A stretch of DNA of 64,000 bases from assembly GCF_003576645.1 (NCBI RefSeq), contig NC_044922.1:1481904-1545903 (forward strand), written 5' to 3'. Position numbers and translations under genes: made by a program. The notes under the pieces are model-generated. The model did no database searches. It saw only the letters and a list, made by a program, of their open reading frames with translations, and was not told where the DNA came from. This DNA comes from Ipomoea triloba. Its lineage: Eukaryota > Streptophyta > Magnoliopsida > Solanales > Convolvulaceae. Below are positions 49,387 to 60,100 of this stretch, one piece after another; position 1 is the stretch's first letter, and every line of letters begins with the position of its first letter.

Positions 49387-49653
49387 TCCCACATAGTGCG
49401 TATCTCATCAATTTTCTCTTTGGAATACGGTTCAATTTCTTGAAATGCCTACAAATATTTTGAACAAACGAATTAATAAAGTACAAACAAATAGTTTTTT
49501 ATTTTTTATTTTTAAAGAACTTTAATTTCTAACATCTTTTACATACCTCATCTAATGACGTGTAGGCAAAATATGTTGTACATATCTCATACATATACCT
49601 CATAACATAGTATCCACACTCCTTACTTCCCGGTTGTTGAGGACACTAAAAAG

Positions 49654-49717
<64 letters not shown>

Positions 49718-49943
49718 TTATATTAGTGTGATCTAAACAATTAATTAACTAAAAAATTATGCTAATTCTTATTTTATACCTGAATATTCTTCCAACCAAT
49801 TACAAAGTGTCCTGTTTGCTGTCCCCACTGATTCGCATATGTTTGGAATACCCTATAAGAATACGTTAATGTATATAAACAATTTACAAATTAATAAATA
49901 CGGAGTATCAAACTTAAGAAACAAACTTAATATAAAATACTTA

Positions 49944-49983
<40 letters not shown>

Positions 49984-52900
49984 TATAGCCAAGGGTCTTG
50001 TGGTCCAGTGGCATCAAACCCTTCCCTGTATACGGGAGGTGGTGGGTTCGAGTCTCAGTGGAGGCGTTCTTCAGTAGCTTGAGAAAGTAGTTTATGAACA
50101 GATACTACATTGTAATCAGTAGCATTCAAAAAAAAAAAATATATATATATATATACACGCACAGAGACACACACACATTTTTACTTGTTTAGTGTGGGCT
50201 TGATTCCTATGTCACGTTCATATTGCATAGGATCCAAGACATATACCATTCTTGAACTAGTGCAAATCACTAGCAGTAACCAATGATTTCTACAGTTTAT
50301 AAACATGTATATTACATATCTATATTACATTTTCAATTACACATAATTCACAATAAGTTATATAAATAAAGAAAAAGAACTGATTATCTTACCCTTGATG
50401 GTACGGTGCTAAAATGAATGTCTTATCCTGAAGATTGGCCATGGTATTACCAACGTAGGCTATAACATCGTCGACATTCCTGTCAACAGAATCTTTTGCT
50501 ATCTTTCTTGGACACATAAACCCGATTGAGTTAACTCCAGATTGCTTGCACAACCAATGAAGATACCTAAAAAGCATTAAATAAGGAATTCAAAAACATT
50601 TTAAAGATTCAAATTAATAAAATATATAAACTTACATTATAAAGACTTGTATTATTGACGCATCAAGCCATTCCATCAAGAGCAAATCCGCAATGTCATC
50701 TTTCATCACAAAAACGGGGCATGAATGGCGAAAGATATTATAATCTGGCTCCAACTTAATGCACTCTTCAATGCGATCTTTGGTAACCAATAGTTCACCA
50801 TGCTTATTCTTTCCTTTATTTTGTTTTCTTGAATTTATTATTATATCTTCCTGCAAACATAAATATTTGATGAGTATTGTTGAATCAAAGGGGTAATAAT
50901 CTCATAATACATCAAATTGTCAAAGCACATAAACATCAAATATTCATAAATTTGTCCAAACTGCATCAAACGTCCGTAAACAAGATAAATTAAACAGGTT
51001 ACGCAATCACATCAAGTTCACGCTTCAATGCATGTATTCAGTTAGCCATTCATCAAGCACCTTAGTCATCATCGCATAAACACTTGAAATAAAATTAACA
51101 GGAACAAATTATCTGAAGATACCAATTGTGAAATATCCATAAACATATCCAATTCAAAATTTCAACCACAAATAAGTGAATAGGACATAACTGGAGTCTT
51201 GTCCTTATTGAGAGGAGCCTTCTTTCTTTGCTCATCCTCTCCTTCTTCTTCATCCACTACAAGAAAACAACAAAATAGTTTTTCTTTATTTTTCACTGCA
51301 TTTTTTCATATACCTTATGTGACACCCGGTTATTTTAAACAATATTATTTATTAATTATTAGTGCATTACTTATTAGTTTAATTTAGTTATTACGTAGTA
51401 CTTTTTATTTTATTAAGTTATTAATTATTAGTTATTACTTATTTGACCATTAGAGTATTTTGAAGATAGACCATTAGAGTATTAGTTAATACATTATAAC
51501 ATTAATAGTTTAAATATTTAAGATTTGAAAAAAAAAAAAAAAAAAACGCCAGACTGCCACCACCTCGGCGCCCAGCCGTGGAGGAGGCCGATTTCGGCCT
51601 TCCTCGACGCGGCCGAGCGCCGCCTAGGCACGATTTTTGCAACCATGCCTGTAGCCTAGTCTTGTGGAAAGGCCATTGGCCTGTGTGGCAGACTCCCTAG
51701 TCCCACCGTACAAATGCAATTAGATCTCTAAATTAACCAATTTCTTGCAATTCATTCAATTTTGTCAATAAAATCTTTTGCTACTGGGTTTCCGAGTGTC
51801 ACATGGAAATTTTTAAAATATATATTTAAAAAAAAATAAAATTAATTTAAATTATTTAGAAAAAAAAAAAAAAAAAGCACCCCCACCCCACCTTTTGTTG
51901 GGGTTAAAATGCCCTTGGATTTTTTGGTGGTTGATGTATTTTGAACATAAAAAATATAAAATAATATATGTGTAGTGTTATATAAGTTAAAACTTTTAAT
52001 TGAAATAAAACAACTCTGAATTTGGTATATACTGACAAAAGAATATATCTGTGTATTATTTAACTCGTCTTTTAATTAAAATAAAATGCACTCTTCAACT
52101 ATGTTAAAGCATATATCTCGTTACTAATATAATATAGAATACTTAAAATGATAAGTGTAAGAATACATTACCTGAATCAACTTCATCAACACCGTGTCCT
52201 GCATTTCTTTCATTTGCTTCACACTCTTCACCATATTCGTCACCATCAAATGATTCACCCATTTCCTCATCTTCACCTTCTTTTCCTTTGAATAATTATA
52301 TTCAATATTAAAAAAAAATTATATTCACTATCCTGCTATCCTGTTCTTTAAATTCTACATCATCAAGATTAAATATAATATAACTTTTTAGAGTCTAAAA
52401 TGTTCAAACATGTTCACATTTTTTTTTCTCTTGGAATTACTTTGTATAAGTAACAATAATATATATGTAACCATGCTTTAAAGAAATTAATTAGAAGAAA
52501 AATGGAATGATTTTATTAAGTATTGAAAATTTCATTTCAAAATTAAATCACAATTAAAAAAAAAACAAAAAACAAAAAACAAAACTCTGTAACCCATTGT
52601 TCTACAGAGAATTATGGTACGTTAAGCTACATTTTGATTAATAAGATTGATAGAAAATGTTTTGCTCTTTTTTAGTTTTGAAATTAGTAGGATATGTTTT
52701 CTCAAAACATAGAATTAGCTTGTATATACAATTAACTTTATCAAATTTATTATATTCTCCTGTCAAAAAAAAATTATTATATTCTGTTTTTTTTTTCTTT
52801 TATTTGAATTACAATAGTTAAAACTACAACCATTAAAAAAAAAAAAAAAAAAAAAGAAGCAACATAACTGGAGTATTAATAATGTAAATGGTGTAAATGA

Positions 52901-55004
52901 GAAATGTTTAAGGAGTATAAAGTACAGTATCTATTGACTATTATATTGTTCAAAACTAATAATATGATTCTCATAACATAAATTAAAAGGGTAAAATATG
53001 AGTACCTGAATCACTAGTAGTAGGATTATTACTTGTACACAGCTTTAGTTGCTTTTGGCTTATACATGTCAACGATGGCCCACGGGTTCTCTTTTTGGTG
53101 GGAGGAGATCGTCCAATGCAAGTCTTGACTCCAGAGCTTGTGAATCTGATGCCTCTCACCTCATTAGTCTGCATTTCGGCTCTATGTTTTGCCATTGCAG
53201 CGCCTACACTTCATTTTCTGTTCATTAGAATTGTACATAGCTAGCATTGCCAATGTTGTACTTTCACAAATAATATATGGATTATTATTTACAAATTTAC
53301 AAGTCAACATTTACATTATATGCTACATAAGCCAAAATTTTATCAACAAAAAAATTAAAATTCAAATATTTACACATCATAAAAATTTAATATTCATTGC
53401 TCAAATAAAAGAACAAAAAATTTGTGTTGAAATTATCAAATGTAAAATAATCTATCAAAAAAAAAATCTATCTATAATTTCAACGCCTGTATTTGAATAA
53501 TGTGCAAAATTAATTTTTGTTAATAGACCATTGCATTTTGCAGTAGTTAATTTATTTTGCAAATAAAATATATAAAATAATAAATGTGCAATTTCATTTA
53601 AAGTTAAAAAGAATGTAGTAGGGACATTTTTGTATATAACATTGAAGTGTACAACATTTAAAGCAAAATGTATACATTTATTAGCATACAAAAAGAGGGA
53701 CATAAATCAAGGATATAACCTTGATTGAGAGTTATTATGTTTTTAGATATTTGAATTATTAGCTATGTTTTCATATAATAGTGTAAAAGATGAAGTACCA
53801 GAATCACCATGTTCTGAAGGTTCGGATCCATCATCACTTATATCGATAGGCAATTCAGCACTATGTCCTACCATTACAGAAAAAAAAAATACAAAACATA
53901 ATAAAAATTATTATATTATTTAAAAAAAAACAATTCTAATATCATAATAAATATTTCAAAAACAACCAAAAAAAAGTTTATTAATCTACTTCAAAGCACT
54001 CATCAACAGTGTTATAACATATAAAACCATAGGGACTGTACTGTTGTTGTAGCACATGAAACCATAACTATTATGACAGATGAAACCATAACTATATGCA
54101 TAACACATTGCTCTACGAGAATTGCAGTTTAATTACTCCTTGAGGTAGAAAATCTAAATTTAAATCTAACATGTCAAAGTAGAGTTGTACATGTAATTGA
54201 TTATCTATTTAGCTGTTTTATATTCCAACTATGCAATGCTAGGTATATTTTAAATGTATGTATATAATAGTCTTTATTTTTTAAAATGTTACTAACAATT
54301 TTTATTAACAAGCAATGTTCCGTAATAATTTTTATTAACAATGATATTTTGTTGTATGGGATATGTGGTTGTATAAAATATTAAAGAGTATATATCCCTA
54401 ACAATATAGATGTAGTATGGAATAAAGTACCAAGATTATTGTCTTCTGTCATTGCATCATCTTCATCGTCATCTTCCTCTTCCTCTTCCTCTTCCTCTTC
54501 TACATCGTCAAGATTAAATATAACTTTTAGTGTCTATGCCTTTTATTTAATAAAACATGTTCCCATTATTTTTTCTCTCTTGGATATTACATTGTGAAAT
54601 AGTGATGACTTTAAAGTTGAATTGAAGAAAAATGATATGACTTTATTAAGTATTAAAAATATGATCTCAAAATCATAAATCATAACAATTATGTAATTTA
54701 TTTCTTTTCTAAAACATCAATTTACTTACTTTCTTGTTATAAGAAACTTAAATTTAAAACTCAAGAAATCAGAAGTAGAAAGGAAAAACAATTGACAATG
54801 TTACATATGGTTAAAACTGTTATTAGCATTGTCAAAGTCGAGTTTGTCAATATTTTTGTTTTTATTGCTTGGATAAATGTTCATACAAAATATTAAAGAA
54901 TATAAAAATATATGTGATATAATATGGAATAATATGTATGATATATAATATAAAGCTTGGGTGAAGTATGAATACCTGAATCACTCTCACTAGAACCATT
55001 CTCC
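49359..55004 (-). CDS. Ulp1/C48 SUMO-protease-like exons with acidic linker exons (possible C-terminal part of TNL gene 2)
   Basis: Twelve minus-strand exons: 55004-54976, 54499-54431, 53867-53799, 53203-53006, 52285-52172, 51256-51192, 50850-50636, 50566-50393, 50289-50185, 49852-49780, 49645-49547 and 49448-49359 (TAA). The first five enter and leave in phase 1, several ending in an S|G codon (SDS|G, GDS|G, VDS|G); they encode acidic linkers (a run of nine Glu in 54499-54431) and one basic patch (PPTKKRTRG). The last six encode a Ulp1-type cysteine protease domain: LHWLCKQSGVNSIGF, FILAPYHQ then GNHWLLLVI with catalytic His, VYVLDP with Asp, and QQPGSKECGYYVMRYMYEI with the Cys. Related domains occur in plant SUMO proteases and in ORFs carried by Mutator- and CACTA-type transposons. 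No obvious start codon of its own; exon 1 continues in phase from 55256. It may be part of TNL gene 2 or a separate TE-derived gene. Confidence 0.72.
49671..49711. repeat. Poly-A followed by (TA)n microsatellite
   Basis: An A-run followed by about 40 bp of TA repeats in an intron of the Ulp1-like exons. A similar tract is at 49949-49980. Confidence 0.9.
49985..50135 (+). mobile_element. tRNA-derived SINE (family B), copy 2, in an intron
   Basis: GGTCTTGTGGTCCAGTGGCA and GGTGGTGGGTTCGAGTCTC match the copy at 18955. The body ends in CATTCAAAAAAAAAAAA, and AT-repeat DNA on both sides obscures the target duplication. It lies in the intron between the His/Asp exon (50289-50185) and the next exon (49852-49780), antisense to the gene. 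Confidence 0.75.
52330..52560. repeat. Segmental duplicate of 54490-54700
   Basis: TACATCATCAAGATTAAATA (52357) and TACATCGTCAAGATTAAATA (54501) begin aligned blocks. These share TCTCTTGGA and GATTTTATTAAGTATTGAAA-like segments over about 200 bp, at an offset near 2.15 kb. The duplicated DNA flanks linker exons 52285-52172 and 54499-54431. Confidence 0.75.
54068..54157. repeat. About 90-bp near-identical repeat, copy 2 (stranded Ulp1 3' end)
   Basis: Copy of 49297-49386 located in the intron between exons 54499-54431 and 53867-53799. The rest of a Ulp1 ORF is not seen next to it. It marks an older duplication and deletion in this locus. Confidence 0.9.
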
Positions 55005-55251
55005 CTGTAAGAAGCAAAAGTACAATGCATAGGCATTGTTTAAAAAAAAAAATTAGTAATTGAAAGAACAACAAAAGTTTGTCCCTTTCTTTGAGAAATA
55101 TATAATTCCTTAGCCTAAATAAAATATTAAACTGAAAAAGAAAAACCCTGCAAAAAAATATTGAATATAAAAGAGTATGTGTGGCATTAAAAACTTAAAA
55201 GAAAATCATAATTTTAAGGGATAAATGACAAAATTTTCAAGCCCAATATAT

Positions 55252-56195
55252 TTACCTTTTTTGCTGTAATTCTTCAATTAATGATTTATCATCTGTATAC
55301 AGCAAACCACAACTCCAATCTGTTGAAATTTCCCAATCTTCGGCATTGAAATGCTTTGAAATTTCCAAATCTTGAAATGCTGCTTCGAATACCGAATAAT
55401 GATTGGGAGTAGTAGTATCCGTGATAACTTCAGATTTAGGCCAGAGACTACTAAATGGTATGTATGCAAAGCATACAAGTTCCCCATCCTCAAAGTGATC
55501 ATAAAATTCTTCATCATATAGTCTGCCAATCACACATTTGGTTTGGAGAGGATCTGGTTCACTTCCATTATCTTTGTGTGTAAGTTTGGCTATGAGCTCA
55601 CAATGCCTAAAAGGGAGAATGGCTGGGTGTGACTCCCATCTCACTTTTATTGGAAACTGAAAACATACAACGAACCCTACAAAGCTATGATTATACCATG
55701 TGGGATCGAGAGAAATGGAGATCTTGTTCGAATCATTGTGAGAATATTTGAAACATTTGCCGATTTTATAATCATCACTCCACATAATGTCAGAAGGATA
55801 GGAGACAGCAAAAGGAGTGTTTCTATTTAGAAAAGGCTGTGTGATAGGAATAAACTTCTCAGCCAACTCCCCAGGTTTCAGAAAGGCTCTGTCATCGTTA
55901 TCATGCATAGAAAAAGAGAAAGAGACAGAAGATAATTTTGAATACTTGGTTGCTAACTCAGTTATGTTGTTTTCTGAGGCCAAACTTCTATTATATGGTG
56001 CATATAGTTCCTTTATAGTAAGTGGGAATTCTGGTAGCTCTCTAAATCCTGCACAACCACTCATGTCAAGATATTGAATAACACGGAATCGGCTGATGAA
56101 CTCAGGTAAATTATTAAAATTCATCAAATTCAGTCGGCTGAGATTCATGTATTTCAACATGCGCCAGGGTGGTCCCCAATCATCAGTGCTGCATT
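55252..56195 (-). CDS. Second LRR/C-JID exon downstream of TNL gene 2
   Basis: One long minus-strand exon (56195-55256; the open frame ends with TAA at 55252). It begins after a CCAG acceptor with codons for CSTDDWGPPW, then one or two LRRs (MLKYMNLSRLNLMNFNNLPEF, IQYLDMSGC) and a full C-JID (post-LRR jelly-roll) module: KISISLDPTWYNHSFVGFVV, HCELIAKLTHKD, VCFAYIPFSSLW, STDWSCGLLYTDD. It lacks TIR and NB-ARC. The stop TAA overlaps a consensus donor (AAAAAAG|GTAAAT at 55256/55255). It is either an extra module of TNL gene 2, joined through exon 56848-56775 in phase, or the 3' remnant of a second TNL. Confidence 0.75.
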
Positions 56196-56774
56196 CTGGT
56201 ATATATCAAAGTTTTTTTTTTTAGTTTTTCAGTTTTTGTAGATATGTTTATAGACATTAATAAATTTATATATTAAAAAAAATTTAAACAAATACACGTA
56301 GGCATGTATACATGACTGTATTTTAAATGGCAAAATTTAAAAAAACTAGCTATATACATTAGTGAAGAATGGAAGATTCTCACATAATTAACTCCAACAA
56401 AATGAAGTTATGTAATATAGAAAGAAAACTTATGAATTCTTACCTACACTATAACCCTTTACTAACTCTTTGACAATATTAGTAAGCTTATTATAATCAT
56501 GTCCATTTTAACAAAATATAAGCTAAAATTTACTAACTCATTAGTATCGCATTAAGAAGACTTAATTTATTTTAATATGAAAATTGCTATGATACAATTT
56601 TTAGTCTCAATTATAATTATCTAAAACAATACTCGTCTTTACTACTAACTACCTCTATTATAAGTTGAAAATACTCATTTAATTGTACGAAATATTTACT
56701 TATTTTAATTTTCGTGATGGAAATTGATTTAATAGTAAAACTAGTAACAGTACAAAGGAGCAAAGTATGAGTAC

Positions 56775-56848
56775 CTCGACAAATAGAATTCCGACTTGGT
56801 AGTGTATGAGTACATGAACAAATATCCTTCCGACTTGCAGGTTTTTTC
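56775..56848 (-). CDS. Candidate 74-nt linker exon of TNL gene 2
   Basis: Between an AAAAG acceptor (56849) and a CGAG|GTACTC donor (56774), this exon would encode about 24 residues including KKPASRKDICSC. Internally it contains an imperfect repeat (AAGTCGGAA twice). Its phases (2 in, 1 out) are the combination needed to join 57176 to 56195. The support is phase and splice-site fit only. Confidence 0.4.
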
Positions 56849-57171
56849 CTTTTGAAAAAAGTAAAATAAAAAGTAAAAGCATTATGAACAACTATCATCC
56901 CAACTTGTTAGTCTTGAAAAAAGTAAAAGAAAAGCAAAAGCACTATGGCCTATGGGTAAACTGTTTTTATTAATTCAATAATTAAAGAGTAGAATTTAAT
57001 ACTTTTTCCTGTAAAATAAATAAGTATGCTTGATGCAAATTCATTGGCCTAAATAAAAGAAAAAATTAAAACAAATTGGAAAGTTAACTACTACTAAAGT
57101 ACCATATGTAAAGAGTATTAAAAAGTTCAAGAAAGATGCATGGTGAATGAAGGGGACTGAAATATATTGAT

Positions 57172-60100
57172 TTACCATTGATATAAGAAGCTACAACCCC
57201 AATCTGCAGTTGCTTCCAAATTCTTAAATTTCACCTCAAATCTTGAAAAATCCTTTGCGGTTACACTCTTTGTATTAGTACTAGATTCAGGGCACAAACT
57301 ACTAAATGGTATGTAGGCAAAGCATATGTGTCCTTTGATTTCCCCACATGTATAGTCATCCGCATTGACAATCACACATTCTCTTTGAAGATCTTTATTT
57401 CTATTATTGTTGTGTGACAATTTAGCTATGACTGTGCAATGCTCAACACAATGAATGTCTTCGTAGGAGTGTGGTCCCCACAAATCAAATCCCGAATAGA
57501 AGAAATATACAGCAAATCCCACAAACCTGTTACTATACCAAGAGTAATTGGTGAGATCAATGGAAATACCATTTGACTGATAGCATCGGTATTGGAATAA
57601 TCTCAAGGCACCGGCATCAAGACTCTCATCAACACTCTCTTCCGCTACTGAATAGCTAACACTGAAAGGAGTCTCTCTTGGAATTCTAGGAAGCGGAAAA
57701 CGAATACACATCCTAGCTAAAAAATACTCTGGCCGCCCCATACATGGATCATTACCATCATCACTGAATGCGACTGCATGCAATTCTGGGCACTCTGCTA
57801 ATAACTTAGTTATGTTTCTTCTAGAGGCAAAACGAGAATCTGCATATAGCTCACTTGTACTTTCTGGGAGTTTTGGGAGATCTGGTTGCTCTTCTTCTTC
57901 TCTTGTAGTTTCTGGGAGCTTTTTAAGTTGTCTACAACCTTTGATGTCAAGATATTGAAGGCGAGGGAGTTGACTGAAGCTTTCAGGTAAATCAACAAAA
58001 TCGCTTCCCCGGAGACTCAAGTATTCTAACGAGACCAAGTATTCAAGATCTGAAGGGAGTCCTTCGTCGATGATATTAAAATCAGAGAGCTGTAGCCTTT
58101 TCAGTGAGCGCAAACCTGCTACACTAGGCACAAATTTGAGACTTCTCCCTTCATCAATCTCCTGGATCTCCTCGTTGCCTCCCCAACACAAGCATTCAAG
58201 TAAGCTCAACCGCGTTATTGAAGGTGGGAGTTGAAAAATGGCAGTGTCAAATATAAAAAGCTCTTTCAAATTTGACAAGTTGCCTATGTTTTCTGGCAAT
58301 GACTCTAGTTGGTAACAATCTCTAAGCTCAAGGAATTTAAGACTTTCCAACTCACATAATTCATCACAAAGAAGAACAAGATAGTTACACTCAATCAAGT
58401 GTAACACAGTGAGGCCACTTAGTCGTCCGATTGATGAGGGGAGTTCTCTAATCCCAACGGATTTTAAAATCAGCTCCCTTACAAGTGGCATATTTGCCTG
58501 GATTTCTGGAAAATTTTCTAATTCTGAGCAATACTCAAGTTTGAGAAATTTAAGAGATGAAACACGAATAAATCTGGGGAGCCTCTTTAGATTACGGCAT
58601 TTACTTAAATCCAATAAAACAAGCTTCTCAAGACGTCCCACAGAAGAATAAATCTCTACTAATTTCTCACAATCTGAAAGGTATAACTTTTTTAAATGCG
58701 GCATCATATCAAAATTTGGCGTTTCCAACAAAGAGTAAGAAGAGCTAAGATTCAGATAGGTAAGTTTGCTTAATTCCTGCATGCAAGAGTAGGTGGAGAA
58801 TAAAATAAGTTTAAGCTATTTAATTAAGAAAAAGAATTTAACACAAAGTATAGTAGTGAGTCGGGTTAGAATCATATAACATACCGTAGTTACACTACAA
58901 TTTTCTACAGAACAAACGCGCAGCTGAGAAATCAGAAGTTGCTCCGATGAATTGTCATCCATGCCACTGGAATAAAAACTTGTGGTGGGTAATGAAGAGA
59001 AAGGATAATATGGGAAATGAATCAATTCCAAGCTGCTAGGAAGCGGATAATTATCCTTGACACGGTCAAAATTACTAGCCTCTTCATTGTATGACCCTTT
59101 ACCTATGAGTATCTTCAAAGCTTCAAAGGCACTGTTAATATTTTGCCACCGAAATCCGCATGTATAGGGGAATACAATACATTCTAGCTGTTTAGAGTCC
59201 TGAAAGAAGAAAATAAAATATTACACACTTTAATCTTTCTAATGCAATACATAATGATAAGGATATAAAAAAAAAAAAAAAAACCTTCCAGCTAAGTTAG
59301 CTTATTAATTAGCTATGAAGGAATATAATTAATTAAACCAGGCCACAACATAACATAATCTTACTACAAGCATCAACTATGAAGAGTTAATTCCATTTTT
59401 GGTCCTAGATTTATAGGTAAAATTTCACTTTTAGTCCTTGTTTTAAAAAAGGTCCACTTTTGGTCCTAATATTATTGTGGCATGACCATTTTTAATTTGG
59501 TCATTCGTCAAGAAAATCATTGAAATGCCGTTAAATACAATGACGGTTTGATCCTTTTTATACAAAGTAGGTTGACCTGCTATATTTTTTATGTTTATTT
59601 TTTGAAACAAAATCAAAATTGAAGACTGAAATGCTCTTGTTTTAGACGAAATTTAAACTATTTTGTTGATGGAGGACAAAAATGGTCATGCCACAATAAT
59701 ACTAGGACCAAAAGTGGATGTTTTGAAAAAAAAAAAGAACTAAAAGTGGAATGCCACCTATAAATCCAGGACCAAAAATGGAATTAACTCAAGAAATGAA
59801 ATAAGAAACCACACTATATATGCATGATCATTCTTTTAATTAAATAAATATAATTTTACGAATCCAAAAAAATAAATATATAATTTTGCTACATCTTATG
59901 CCTTACCATATTTCCGCATAACACATCATCAACCTTCCAAACCCACCTCTCAGGATACATTTTTCTTGCAGTTCGCCAACCCATTTCTTGGATTAGATCA
60001 TGCATCTCAATTCTTTCATTTTCGACTGATATAAGAGATTTTTCAATGAGCACATACGTATCAATGAATCCATGTTCCAAAGCATCAAGGGCCTCTTTTA

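Noticed and set aside
51317..51805. Possible element bounded by TGTGACACCCGG and CGAGTGTCACA
   Set aside because: The inverted match is only about 10 bp and no target duplication was found.
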